Positions 14,727-23,123 of a DNA stretch of 35,002 bases are shown here, in pieces; position 1 is the first letter of the stretch; each line of letters opens with the position of its first letter. A model generated the notes under the pieces. It worked only from the letters and a program-made list of their open reading frames with translations. It ran no database searches and had not been told where the DNA came from. A program made the translations under genes and the position numbers. Source of the stretch: Thermoplasmata archaeon (GTDB lineage Archaea > Thermoplasmatota > Thermoplasmata > Lutacidiplasmatales > UBA184); the NCBI GenBank assembly GCA_022749995.1, contig JAKIWO010000010.1, forward strand, positions 1 through 35,002, given 5' to 3'.

Positions 14727-16477
14727 GCGGCCCGCGGCGGCCGATCCATCGACTCGACCCCGAGACCATCGAACGGATCGCCGCCGGCGAAGTGGTCGAG
14801 CGACCGGCCTCGGTGGTCAAGGAGCTGTTCGAGAACGCCCTCGACGCCGGGGCGACGTCGGTCTCGGTGCGACTCGCCGACGGCGGCCTGTCGCTCATCG
14901 AGGTGGCGGACAACGGCGGCGGCATCCCCGCGGCAGAGCTCCCGCTGGCCCTCGAGCGGCACGCCACGAACAAGCTCTCCGGTCCGGAGGGGCTCTCCGC
15001 CATTGCCACGTTGGGATTCCGCGGCGAGGCACTCGCCGCGATCGCCTCGGTCTCGAGGCTGCGTCTGCTCTCCCGCTACGGCGATGAGTCGGAGGCGCAC
15101 GGCCTCGATGCCTCGGCCGGCCAGCTCGGTCCACCCTTCACGGCGAGCCGTGCCCCCGGCACCACGGTCGGGTGCGAGTCGCTGTTCTTCAACACACCGG
15201 CCCGGCGCAAGTTCTTGCGGTCGGCGCCCCGGGAGCGGCTCGAAGTGCTGGATACGCTGCAGCGGGCGTACCTGGCGTCTTCGGCGGTGGCCGTCGACCT
15301 GAGCGCCGACGGGGTCGAGCTGCTCCGACTGCCGGCGAGCCGCGACTTGGCCGAGGCGTGCGCGCACGTGCTCGGCCCCGAGTTCGACGCGGTCAAGTTC
15401 GAGGTGCGGGCGGAGGATGGGGCCCGCGGTTCCCTCGAGGGTTGGTTTGCAGGACCGGCGGTTTCGCGGAGCAGCGGCCGAGGGGTCTACCTCTGCGTCA
15501 ACGGCCGGCCGGTGAGTTCGCGTCCACTCGCCCAGGCCATCCGGGCCGCCTTCGGCGACCGACTTCCGAGGACGCGCCAGCCGGTCGGCGTGCTCCACCT
15601 GCACCTCGACCCGACCCGCGTGGACGTCAACGTTCACCCGAGCAAGCGGGAAGTCCGGTTCGAGCGAGAGCCCGAACTGGCCGAGTGGATCCGCCGGGCC
15701 GTCCGTAGCGGGCTCGTGGGCGGGCCGGAGCCGGCACACGACACGGTGGAGCCGGAGCGGTTCGCGCCGGTCCCGCGAACTCTGGGTTCGTTCACCCCGT
15801 CCTCCACGACCGCCCGCCACCGCTCGTCGGCCCCTGCTGCGCGACAAGCCCGGCTCGACTCCCCCCGAGCGAACCGGTCCGTCGCCGCCGAGGGCACCCG
15901 GCCCGCCCTCACGCTGCTCGGCTCCGTGGACCGACTCTATTGGGTGGCGGAGAGCGGAGCGGATCTGCTCCTGTTGGACCAGCACGCCGCGAGCGAGCGG
16001 GTGTGGTACGAGGCGCTCCTCGCGCACTCCCGCCTCGGGCAGCAGCGGCTCGTGCAGCCGGTCCGCGTTCGGCTCGCGCCGAGGGAGGCCGAGGTGGCGC
16101 GAGAACGGCTCGAGTACCTCCGCTCGGTCGGATTCGAGGTCGAACCGATGGGCGGGGCGGAGTGGTGGCTGCGCGGGCTACCCTCCTTCCGAGGACGGAC
16201 CGCACCGGCCGAGGAGTTTCCGCGTCTCCTGGCGGAGCTGGCCGACGGTGGCCGGCCGTCGGTGCCCGATGGCCTCGTCGAGCGGACCGCCGCCAGCGTG
16301 GCCTGCCACGCCGCCGTCCGGGCGGGGGACCGCATCGACGCGGAGGAGATGGGCCGGATCCTCGCCGGGCTGTACGCCCTGCCGAGCGCCCCGACCAGTT
16401 GCCCCCACGGCCGGCCGATCGCCGTGCGACTTCCCCGCGGTCGGCTCGACCGGTGGTTCGGCCGGAGTAGCGTGTGA
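14723..16477 (+). CDS. mutL: DNA mismatch repair endonuclease MutL
   Basis: The 584-residue MutL starts with GTG at 14723, overlapping the mutS stop (GTGA). The GHKL ATPase half shows ERIAAGEVVERPASVVKELF, ENALDAGA with N38, VADNGGGIP, ATLGFRGEAL and VNVHPSKREVRF. A Pro/Ser/Arg-rich linker covers roughly 335-395. The C-terminal domain begins LTLLGSVDRLYWVAESG and holds the metal-dependent nicking motif DQHAASERVWYE at 419-430, matching DQHA-x2-E-x4-E, plus the supporting ACHAAV (C528) and CPHGRP (C560). This MutL therefore should nick DNA itself, as in bacteria without MutH. The length is normal. The next gene overlaps its stop by 4 nt. Confidence 0.96.
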   Translation: MSGPRRPIHRLDPETIERIAAGEVVERPASVVKELFENALDAGATSVSVRLADGGLSLIEVADNGGGIPAAELPLALERHATNKLSGPEGLSAIATLGFRGEALAAIASVSRLRLLSRYGDESEAHGLDASAGQLGPPFTASRAPGTTVGCESLFFNTPARRKFLRSAPRERLEVLDTLQRAYLASSAVAVDLSADGVELLRLPASRDLAEACAHVLGPEFDAVKFEVRAEDGARGSLEGWFAGPAVSRSSGRGVYLCVNGRPVSSRPLAQAIRAAFGDRLPRTRQPVGVLHLHLDPTRVDVNVHPSKREVRFEREPELAEWIRRAVRSGLVGGPEPAHDTVEPERFAPVPRTLGSFTPSSTTARHRSSAPAARQARLDSPRANRSVAAEGTRPALTLLGSVDRLYWVAESGADLLLLDQHAASERVWYEALLAHSRLGQQRLVQPVRVRLAPREAEVARERLEYLRSVGFEVEPMGGAEWWLRGLPSFRGRTAPAEEFPRLLAELADGGRPSVPDGLVERTAASVACHAAVRAGDRIDAEEMGRILAGLYALPSAPTSCPHGRPIAVRLPRGRLDRWFGRSSV

Positions 16478-17019
16478 AGGCTCCCCGCCACCACCTGGAA
16501 GCGGACATGGCCGCTCCCGTCGTCCGTTTTCTGGAGCGGCGGGGATACCGGACCTACCGCGATCCGGACGGGAAGGATTACCTCGACCTCGTGGCGCGGC
16601 GCGGCGAGGAGCTTGGCCTTGTGGAACTCAAGCTCAGCGCGGCACGCACGGTACTGGGCCAGGCGCTGCGCCGTCGGGGCTGGGGCGACTGGGTGGCGGT
16701 CGCACTCGATGGACGTAGGGCCGCCGAGCGGGCCCTCGCGGCCTCTCCCTCCGGGCACAGCGAGCGCGTCGGTGTGCTGGCCGTGCTCGGCGAGGAGGTC
16801 GAGGAGCTACGGCCGGCCGCACCCGTTCACGGAGCAGGATGCTTCCACCCGTTCCCGGAGCTGCGCGCGCGGTTGGTGCTCCTGCTCGACGCCGTGGACT
16901 CCGGCGAGCTGCCGGCGGGCATCGGCTGGGGTGCGCTCTGGCGCTCCGACTCCGGCGGTCGGCACGCCGGTCGCGAATGGCGGATCGAAGAACTGGCGCC
17001 CCCGTCCGAGTCCGATTGA
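16474..17019 (+). CDS. Small PD-(D/E)XK nuclease-like protein in the mutSL operon
   Basis: The 181-residue product starts with GTG at 16474 and overlaps the mutL stop as GTGA, so it is coupled to MutL synthesis. The first 80 residues fit a restriction-endonuclease-like fold: helix HHLEADMAAPVVRFLERRGY with E9, the first acidic residue in DYLDLVARRG (D38), the core strand LGLVELKLS with E51 and K53, and a following helix with Q63 (VLGQALRRRGW) as in resolvase and Vsr-like nucleases. The rest (about 100-181) is variable, with one helical segment RARLVLLLDAVDSGELP, and is unrecognised. The catalytic D-x12-E-x-K triad is present. Known archaeal mismatch repair has no named third component like this, so a role with MutS/MutL is an inference from context. 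It could also be an unrelated repair or defence nuclease. Confidence 0.75.
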   Translation: MKAPRHHLEADMAAPVVRFLERRGYRTYRDPDGKDYLDLVARRGEELGLVELKLSAARTVLGQALRRRGWGDWVAVALDGRRAAERALAASPSGHSERVGVLAVLGEEVEELRPAAPVHGAGCFHPFPELRARLVLLLDAVDSGELPAGIGWGALWRSDSGGRHAGREWRIEELAPPSESD

Positions 17020-17022
17020 CGG

Positions 17023-18204
17023 TCAGGACGAGCGCGGCCGTCCGAGGATCGGCTCGAGCAGCTCCTCGAACTGCTGGGCCATCCGCGCGTAGCTGAACTG
17101 GTCGGCCCAGAGTCGGCCTGCCTCCCCTTGCGCTCGACGCATCCCGGAGTCGGCGAGCAGCTCGGCGAGTTCGCTCGCGTACTCGCCCGGGTCGTCGGAG
17201 TGGACCACCCGCACCTGTCGGGGGCTCTCCGCCCCCTCCAGGGGGACCTGCGCGCTCACGATCGTCGCGACGCCGTAGCGCATCGCCTCCCGCGGAGCCA
17301 GTCCGAACCCTTCGTAGCGCGCCGGGAACAGGAATACGTCGGCGGCGCGGTAGGCGCGGGCCTTCGTCTCCTCGTCGACGAGTCCCAGGGAGAGGACGCC
17401 GGGCTCGGAGGGGACGCTCGAGCCGACGATGATGAGCCGTACCCCGGCGAACAGCGGGCGCATCCGGCGGAACGCCTCGAGCGTCGCCGGCAGACCCTGT
17501 CGCTCGGGCGTCCGCCCGACGAACAGGACGGCCGGGACGTCCGCCGGGAGCCGGAGCGCCGCCCGCGCCTCCTCCCGCGTGCCCACCTCGAGCGGGTCGG
17601 GAACGCCGTGCGGCTGCAGGTGGACGCGGCGGGCCGGTATGCCGTAGTACTGCTCGAGGAGTCGCCGATTCATCTCCGAACCGGCGAGGAGCAGCTGCGC
17701 CCGACGGAGCGCATCGCCTTCGAGCCGGCGCAGCACCCGCCGGTCGAGCCAATTCCCGACCGACTGGCGCACTCCCCGCTTGGGCTCGAGCGGTCGGAGC
17801 GTGTCGAAGGTATGCAGCGCGACATCGTGCACGATCTGCACCCGGATGGGCCGGTTCGGTCGGCTCGACCGGGGAGGGGTGAGCGCCCCGGCCTTCTCGT
17901 CGTTGCCCACGACGACGTCCGCCGCCGGGTCGAGACAACCCGAGGCCATGCGGCCGGCCTCGATGTCCCGGCCGAACGGGCGGCGCGAGACCCGGTGGAG
18001 CGGCACCGGTACGCCCGGCACTCCGCGGTAGGGCGGCACCGGGGCAGGCTGCTCCGTCGGGAAGAGGACGCGAGGGCGATGTCCGCGGGCGGCCAGCTCG
18101 GCCGCGAGCTCCCACACGGCCCGGCTGAGTCCCGAGGAGGTCTCGGTCGATGGTGCGCTCGCGAGGAATTCGATCCGCCAGCCGGTAGAGCTCCCGGCGG
18201 CCAC
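17023..18204 (-). CDS. Glycosyltransferase family 4 (GT-B)
   Basis: The 393-residue protein starts with GTG at 18204 and has the two Rossmann domains of GT-B enzymes. The N-terminal acceptor domain shows ETSSGLSRAVWELAAELAAR (glycine-rich loop after the first strand) and VQIVHDVALHTFDTLRP. The C-terminal donor domain shows AVLFVGRTPERQGLPATLEA, VRLIIVGSSVP, YRAADVFLFPARYEGFGLAP and REAMRYGVATIVS, the last including the conserved E-x7-E-like region typical of GT4. These enzymes add sugars such as mannose or glucose to lipid-linked glycans at the cytoplasmic membrane face. It lies 15 nt downstream of the phosphodiesterase-like gene in the same direction, so they form a pair. Its end meets the nuclease gene 3 nt away, convergently. 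Donor and acceptor are unknown. Confidence 0.9.
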   Translation of the reverse strand: MAAGSSTGWRIEFLASAPSTETSSGLSRAVWELAAELAARGHRPRVLFPTEQPAPVPPYRGVPGVPVPLHRVSRRPFGRDIEAGRMASGCLDPAADVVVGNDEKAGALTPPRSSRPNRPIRVQIVHDVALHTFDTLRPLEPKRGVRQSVGNWLDRRVLRRLEGDALRRAQLLLAGSEMNRRLLEQYYGIPARRVHLQPHGVPDPLEVGTREEARAALRLPADVPAVLFVGRTPERQGLPATLEAFRRMRPLFAGVRLIIVGSSVPSEPGVLSLGLVDEETKARAYRAADVFLFPARYEGFGLAPREAMRYGVATIVSAQVPLEGAESPRQVRVVHSDDPGEYASELAELLADSGMRRAQGEAGRLWADQFSYARMAQQFEELLEPILGRPRSS

Positions 18205-18219
18205 GGGTGGGAGGCCCCG

Positions 18220-19767
18220 CTACGGGCCGAGCGCCGGCGGGGTCGGGGCGCCCGGGCCGTCCGCTCCGTCGGGCGGCGCGAGGAACTCGGCGAAGGAGCG
18301 ACCGGTGCGGTCCGACGGCACGGGCACTCCCATCAGTTCCAGCACGGTCGGGGCGATGTCCAGCAGCGAGAGCGGCTCGGAGAGCCGGCGCGGGGAGGAG
18401 TGGCCGTTGCTCGCGAGCAGGATGCCGTCCATCCGGTGGACTCCGCAGCCGTAGAAGTAGCCGGGGCGGTTGGACAGGAGCGGCTTCGGATACGCGAAGT
18501 CCATGCGGAGCTCCGTCTCGAGCCCATCGACCCGAAGCAACAGGTCCGGCGCTCCGGAGAGATTACGCCCGTGGTACAGTTCCGAGGGGAGGAACGTCTC
18601 CACCGCGGCGGATGGGAAGGCCGCGAGCCGCTCCCGTATCTCCACCAACAGGCTCGCACGGCGGGCCGGGCTGAGCGAGCGGTTCCAGCGGTTCAGGTAG
18701 ATCCCTTCCGGAATCGGGTAGGAGAAAGCGACCGTCTTGTCCCAGTCGATCCGCGAAGCCATCGCCTCGAAGCTGGCGTTGCCCGTGAGCAGCGAGCCCA
18801 TCCGCGAGGCGGGTCGGCTGCCGCCGAGCCGGTCGACGAGCGCCCGCAGCGGGCGGCGGAGCGAGTCGTACCGGTCGATGGCGACCAGCACCCGGGAGGC
18901 GACACGGCGCCGAATGCCGCCGTTGCCACGGAAGTGGAGGTACCCCTGCTCCTCGAGCCACCGATTGGTGAAGAAGTCGGAGCGTGCCGCGCCGTGTCCG
19001 TGGTCGGAGACGACGAGGGTGACCGCCGGCCCACCGGCCTCGCGGAACGCCCGGTCGATGCGGCCGCACGCCTCATCGAGCGCGCGCCAGAAGGCGCACA
19101 GGTCGCCCGCCGCGTGCTCAGGGCCGCGCACGAGCTCCGACCAGAGCTGGTGCTGCACCCGGTCGGTCTCGCGGAAGAGCACGAACAGGAACTCAGGGGA
19201 AGGGTGCCGGGAGAGCAGCTCGCCGATGCGGCCCCGCTGCTCGACCAGATGCACCGCCTGCGACATCCAGCCGGACCGTTCCGCGTCACGGAAGGGCGGA
19301 AGCTCGGCACCGATCGGCTCGCCCAGCTCCTCCTCGAGCTCGGCCCGCAATCCGGCCGGGTGGGTGTCGGGCCGCTCGGTCAGCATCCCGGGGAGGAACA
19401 CTCCGTTGACGGGGTAGCTCGACCGCAGTGGGAAGTTGACGATACCCACACGTCGGCCCCGCCGGGAGAGCGTGTCCCAGACGGCCTCCGCGGGGCGGAA
19501 GGTCTGCACGATCCGACTCCGGCCGGGGCCGCCGTCGGGCGCCGTGAAGCCGAAGACTCCGAGCGAGCCCGGATCGAGGCCGGTGGCGAAGGAGTACCAC
19601 GCCGGGATCGTCTTGGCCGGGTAGACCGAGGTCAGCCGAGCGGAGAGACCACGGCTGGCCATCGAGCGCAGAAACGGGAGCTCGCCCGCTGCAAACCAGG
19701 GGTCGAGGAGGTCAAACGTGCCCCCATCGAGCCCTAGTACCAATACCCGGGTCGGACCGTCCGGCAT
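18220..19767 (-). CDS. Alkaline phosphatase superfamily (type I phosphodiesterase-like) protein
   Basis: The 515-residue product begins RVLVLGLDGGTFDLLDPWFA, the first metal-binding strand of the phosphodiesterase/nucleotide pyrophosphatase family. It continues with LTSVYPAKTIPAWYSFATGL, where the Thr at the start of TIPAW is the expected nucleophile. Further metal ligands appear in FRETDRVQHQLW (D and H), VVSDHGHGA (DH) and GSHS-like ASNGHSSPRR near the end. The last helix LLDIAPTVLELMGVP is characteristic of this superfamily. There is no signal peptide or membrane helix, so it is cytoplasmic. Members hydrolyse or transfer phosphate, sulfate or phosphoglycerol groups. In archaea such genes often lie in surface-glycan clusters, and the GT4 gene directly downstream supports that setting. 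A TATA-like box lies about 40 nt before the ATG. The substrate is unknown. Confidence 0.87.
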   Translation of the reverse strand: MPDGPTRVLVLGLDGGTFDLLDPWFAAGELPFLRSMASRGLSARLTSVYPAKTIPAWYSFATGLDPGSLGVFGFTAPDGGPGRSRIVQTFRPAEAVWDTLSRRGRRVGIVNFPLRSSYPVNGVFLPGMLTERPDTHPAGLRAELEEELGEPIGAELPPFRDAERSGWMSQAVHLVEQRGRIGELLSRHPSPEFLFVLFRETDRVQHQLWSELVRGPEHAAGDLCAFWRALDEACGRIDRAFREAGGPAVTLVVSDHGHGAARSDFFTNRWLEEQGYLHFRGNGGIRRRVASRVLVAIDRYDSLRRPLRALVDRLGGSRPASRMGSLLTGNASFEAMASRIDWDKTVAFSYPIPEGIYLNRWNRSLSPARRASLLVEIRERLAAFPSAAVETFLPSELYHGRNLSGAPDLLLRVDGLETELRMDFAYPKPLLSNRPGYFYGCGVHRMDGILLASNGHSSPRRLSEPLSLLDIAPTVLELMGVPVPSDRTGRSFAEFLAPPDGADGPGAPTPPALGP

Positions 19768-19806
19768 AGGCTCACCCTTGACTCGAGTTCCGACGGGAGT
19801 TTCCGC

Positions 19807-19815
19807 CGTTTAAGC
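19807..19815 (-). promoter_or_regulatory. TATA-like box of the phosphodiesterase-GT4 pair
   Basis: The reverse strand reads GCTTAAACG, about 40 nt before the ATG at 19767. It is the only AT-rich block in this gap apart from the TTACAGAAT just upstream. Confidence 0.5.
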
Positions 19816-19906
19816 ATTCTGTAACGGCGGCGACGGTTCGGGAGGACACCGCTAACCCCTCCCCTCGGACCGGGGGTAGCCCGCGCGGTTCACGGGGTGG
19901 CCGGGC

Positions 19907-21811
19907 CTAGCACACCCGGATCGCTTCGAGGTTGAACGGCGCTCGGGTCTCCAGGTTGAATCGCTTGTGGATGCTCGCGGCCAGGTCGACCGCCTTGGAC
20001 TCCTCGCCGTGGCAGAACAGCATCTGCCGCGGCCGGGGGTCGAGCGTGGCAACGTAGTTCATCAACTGGACGCGGTCGGAGTGGCCGCTGAACCCCTCGA
20101 TGGTGCAGATCTCTAGGCGCACCGGTGTCGAGAGCTGGCGGCTGCCGTCCAGGAAGGTCGCCTCACTCAGGCCCCGCTGGAGCCGGCGGCCGAAGGTGCC
20201 CTCGGCCTGGTAGCCGACGAACAGGAGCCCGTTCTTCTCCTCGGGAGCCCAGGCGCGGAAGTACTCCATCACCGGGCCGCCGCTCATCATGCCGCTCGTG
20301 GCCAGGACGAGGCAGGGCTCCTTCGAATCGAGCACCGAATACCGCATCTGGGCGGAGTCGACGCGGTGGAAGATGTCGGAGAGGAACGGGTTGTCCCCCT
20401 GTTGGAAGATCTGGGTGCGCAGCTGGCTGTTCAGGTACTCGGGATAGGCGGTGTGGATCGCCGTCGCCTCGAAGATCATCCCGTCGAGGTACACGGGGAC
20501 CTTGGGGAGCTTGCCCTCCCGCATCATCTCCTCGAGGACGAGCATGACCTCCTGCGAGCGCCCGACCGCGAACACCGGGACGACCAGTTTGCCGCCCCGC
20601 TCGAGCACCTTCCGGGCGAGCTGGGTGAACTCCTCCGTCGCCTGCTGGCGGCTCGGTTGGACGTCGCGGTACCCTCCGTAGGTGGACTCGAGGACCATCG
20701 TTTCGAGGCGGGGGAACCGGTTCGTGGCCGGGTTGAACAGCCAGCTCCGCTCGAACTTGATGTCGCCCGAGTAGGCCATGTTGTAGTCACCGTCGCCGAT
20801 ATGGAAGTGCGCGATGGAGGAGCCGAGGATGTGGCCGGCGTTATGCAGGGTGAGCCGGAGGTCAGGCGCGATGTCGGTCGTCTCGCCCCAGCGCAGCGGG
20901 ATGGTCCGGGCCACCAGTTCGCGCACGTGGGAGGAGTCGTAGAGTCCCCGCCGCGCTTCCTGGTTGGTGACCTTGATCGCGTCGAGCAGCATCAGGGTCA
21001 TCAGGTCCCGGGTGGGCGCGGTGCAGTAGATCGGGCCCGAGTAGCCGTACTTGAGCAGCGTCGGCACCAGGCCGCAGTGGTCGAGGTGCGCGTGGGTGAT
21101 CACGACCGCGTCGAGCGAATCGAGCGGGAGCAGTTCGGGAGCCGAGAAGTACGGCGTGCGGTCCGAGCCGGGGTCGATCCCGCAGTCGATCAGCACCTTC
21201 GAGTTCTGCGTGGAGAGCAGGTGGGCGCTCCGCCCCACCTCCCGGTAGCCACCGAGGGCGGTGTTGCGCGCCCAGATCTTCTCCGGCAACCGGTCGCGGG
21301 CGATCCGGATCCCGACCTTCTTGAGATAGGTGCGGCGGGCGTCGAACTGGTTCCGGAGATGGATGCGGACCTCCTCGACGGTCTTGGAGGGGATCGGCGG
21401 GGTGCGGACGACGGTCGGGATCCAGCCGATGGTACGCTTGAGCTCGTTCAGCGTCGCCCCCTGACGGCCGATCGCGGCGCCGGGGTTCGCTGCCTCGATC
21501 GCGACCTCACCGGTCTCGGGCTCGAAGAACAGTCCGGAGATTTCCGCCTCGGGAGGGATCCGCTCGCGGATCAGCTTCTCGGCCTCCTTCGGGTCGATCA
21601 GCGAGGCCGGGTCGCTGCGCACCAGGACTCGCCGCCGCAACCGCTGGGCAATCTGGCGGAGGTAATCCCCGCCGGAGAGGAACGCGTCGAGCTGCTTGGT
21701 GTACAGGACGATGTGCGGGCCTTCGAGCTCGATGTCGGTGACCTCGATTTCTTCCGGCAACACCTCTCGGAGGGTTACACGGGTCTGTTCCAGCAAGCTG
21801 TCGTAACTCAT
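19907..21811 (-). CDS. aCPSF1/FttA: KH-domain beta-CASP ribonuclease, archaeal transcription termination factor
   Basis: The 634-residue protein matches the archaeal CPSF73-like factor that cleaves nascent RNA and ends transcription genome-wide. The N-terminal KH region (about 1-145) contains a GxxG loop, GRQG at 115-118. The metallo-beta-lactamase domain has ITHAHLDHCGLVP with HAHLDH at 240-245, LTLHNAGHILGSSIAHF and NMAYSGDIKFER. The beta-CASP insertion has LESTYGGYRDVQPSRQQATE, VVPVFAVGRSQEVMLVLEEM and LATSGMMSGGPVMEYF. The terminal motifs are FSGHSDRVQLMNYV and LFCHGEESKAVDLA. The length is standard. The ATG at 21811 follows the proteasome beta gene by 98 nt in the same direction. No strong TATA box is visible between them, which suggests read-through from psmB. 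Confidence 0.97.
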   Translation of the reverse strand: MSYDSLLEQTRVTLREVLPEEIEVTDIELEGPHIVLYTKQLDAFLSGGDYLRQIAQRLRRRVLVRSDPASLIDPKEAEKLIRERIPPEAEISGLFFEPETGEVAIEAANPGAAIGRQGATLNELKRTIGWIPTVVRTPPIPSKTVEEVRIHLRNQFDARRTYLKKVGIRIARDRLPEKIWARNTALGGYREVGRSAHLLSTQNSKVLIDCGIDPGSDRTPYFSAPELLPLDSLDAVVITHAHLDHCGLVPTLLKYGYSGPIYCTAPTRDLMTLMLLDAIKVTNQEARRGLYDSSHVRELVARTIPLRWGETTDIAPDLRLTLHNAGHILGSSIAHFHIGDGDYNMAYSGDIKFERSWLFNPATNRFPRLETMVLESTYGGYRDVQPSRQQATEEFTQLARKVLERGGKLVVPVFAVGRSQEVMLVLEEMMREGKLPKVPVYLDGMIFEATAIHTAYPEYLNSQLRTQIFQQGDNPFLSDIFHRVDSAQMRYSVLDSKEPCLVLATSGMMSGGPVMEYFRAWAPEEKNGLLFVGYQAEGTFGRRLQRGLSEATFLDGSRQLSTPVRLEICTIEGFSGHSDRVQLMNYVATLDPRPRQMLFCHGEESKAVDLAASIHKRFNLETRAPFNLEAIRVC

Positions 21812-21909
21812 TTCTGAACGGGGAAACGGTTGCCCGGAAGCGGTTGCGCGCGGGGCGCGGACGGAACGGGTTGGCCGCGCTCGGGCGGCCCCGGTAACGG
21901 CCTTTCCCG

Positions 21910-22581
21910 CTAGGGGAGCGGGGCAGGCAGCGGAATCTTCAACGCCTTCAGGCGCTTATTAATTTCGTCCTCGGAGTATTCTTTGTATTCGCGGGCGGTA
22001 ATCGTGTTGATCAGGTAGCCGTCGCCGCTCGCGGAGTCCCGGCGCATCGCCACGGTCAGGCCGCGGAGCGCGATGTCGACGCCCTCCGTCACGCTGAGGT
22101 CGCGGGAGTAGTTCTCCTCGAGCAGACCGTAGACGTACGGCGAGCCGCTGCCGGTGGAGACGTACCGGTCCTCGATCGAACCCCCGGCGGGGTCGACGGA
22201 GAAGACGTGCCCGCCCTTGCTGTCGTAGCCGCCGACGAGTAGCCAGGCGTAGTACGGGAACATCCGGTTCCCGTTCAGAATGTTGGCCAGCAGAGTGGAG
22301 ACGCCCTCGATGGACAGCGGCGCATTGCGCCGGAGCCGGTAGAGCGTGACTTCGGCCTTGAGGTAGCGGGCGAGCATCTGCGCGTCGCCGACCAGGCCCG
22401 CGACGGTGATGCCGACGTTGCTGTCGATACGGAAGAGTTTCTGGGTGGTCTTGTTGGCGATGAAGCTGCCGGCGGTGGCACGCCGTTCGGTGGCGAGGAC
22501 CGTGCCGTCCTTGCAGACGATGCCGATGGTCGTGGTGCCCTTGAGCAGCCGTTCGGGGTCGATACTGAGTTCGCCGTGCAT
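21910..22581 (-). CDS. psmB: 20S proteasome subunit beta
   Basis: Catalytic subunit of the archaeal 20S core. The 223-residue precursor has a 15-residue propeptide ending LLKG, then the N-terminal nucleophile threonine at 16 (TTTIGIVCKDG). The active-site partners are at the right distance: E32 in ATERRAT (mature position 17, Glu here as in Thermoplasma instead of the more common Asp), and K48 in NKTTQKLFRID (mature 33). Further family motifs are YAWLLVGGYD, YVSTGSGSPYVYGLLEENYS and RDSASGDGYLINTI, which holds the SGD of the active-site region. A TATA box lies about 50 nt upstream and GGGAGG about 15 nt before the ATG could act as a ribosome binding site. The matching alpha subunit is not in the window; aCPSF1 follows. 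Confidence 0.97.
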   Translation of the reverse strand: MHGELSIDPERLLKGTTTIGIVCKDGTVLATERRATAGSFIANKTTQKLFRIDSNVGITVAGLVGDAQMLARYLKAEVTLYRLRRNAPLSIEGVSTLLANILNGNRMFPYYAWLLVGGYDSKGGHVFSVDPAGGSIEDRYVSTGSGSPYVYGLLEENYSRDLSVTEGVDIALRGLTVAMRRDSASGDGYLINTITAREYKEYSEDEINKRLKALKIPLPAPLP

Positions 22582-22628
22582 CGTGCGCTCGAATCCTCCC
22601 GGAAAACGTCGCGGGGACAGGAGGTCGG

Positions 22629-22636
22629 TATATAAG
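22629..22636 (-). promoter_or_regulatory. TATA box of psmB
   Basis: The reverse strand reads CTTATATA here in a GC-rich gap, about 48 nt before the ATG at 22581. It predicts a leader of about 23 nt, enough to include the GGGAGG near -15. This gene thus differs from the leaderless ones nearby. Confidence 0.7.
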
Positions 22637-22736
22637 CGCGCGGCGACGGCTGACCCGCGCGTAATCGGGGGGCCGTCCGGAACAAGCCTACCGGCTCTGG
22701 CCGTCCCGGGGATGCTTCCATCGACCGGCGGGAGGG

Positions 22737-22743
22737 TATATGC
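22737..22743 (+). promoter_or_regulatory. TATA-like box for the SnoaL-like gene
   Basis: TATATGC ends 23 nt before the ATG at 22767. This places the ATG at leaderless spacing and argues against the upstream ATG at 22740, which overlaps the box. Confidence 0.6.
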
Positions 22744-22766
22744 TCCGTCCGCTGGTTTCGGAGGTC

Positions 22767-23123
22767 ATGAGCCCGAACAAGAAAGTCATCGAGACGTACC
22801 TGTCGAGCACCGACCGCTCGAAGGTCGCCCCGCTCCTGGCCGAGGACGTAGAATGGATCGAGTGGGGCGACGGAGTCCCCCCTACGGGAGTTCGAACACG
22901 AGGCAAGGACGCCTTCATCCAGAACTTCGGAACCGACGAGCTCCGATCTCAGATTACGCGGATGACCGAGGAAGACAATGTGGTAGTTGCGGAGGGCACG
23001 GTTCGCGTACACAAGAAGGAGGGCGGCATCTTGACCGTTCAGTTTTGCGATATCTTCGAACTGGAGAACGGCAAGGTGAAGCGGCTGTCGACCTTCGGCG
23101 CGCTGGTCAAGGTCCCCGCGTAG
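22767..23123 (+). CDS. SnoaL-like (NTF2-fold) protein
   Basis: The 118-residue product (MSPNKKVIETYLSSTDRSKV at the start) has the NTF2-like pattern. A first helix leads into KVAPLLAEDVEWIEWGDGVP, then a helix with RTRGKDAFIQNF, then the paired strands DNVVVAEGTVRVHKKEGGIL, TVQFCDIFELENGKVKRLST and FGALVKV. This matches the SnoaL-like group (ketosteroid isomerase-related), small cone-shaped domains that bind hydrophobic ligands. Some are isomerases or hydrolases, many have no known activity. The start is set by the TATA-like box 25 nt upstream. Codon use looks somewhat less GC-rich than in neighbouring genes (for example TTTTGCGATATCTTCGAAC), which could reflect recent acquisition. It is divergent from psmB. 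Confidence 0.82.
   Translation: MSPNKKVIETYLSSTDRSKVAPLLAEDVEWIEWGDGVPPTGVRTRGKDAFIQNFGTDELRSQITRMTEEDNVVVAEGTVRVHKKEGGILTVQFCDIFELENGKVKRLSTFGALVKVPA

Noticed and set aside
20366-21817. 483-codon frame antisense to aCPSF1
   Set aside because: Val/Asp/Gly/Arg-rich shadow with no motif; aCPSF1 has all expected motifs.
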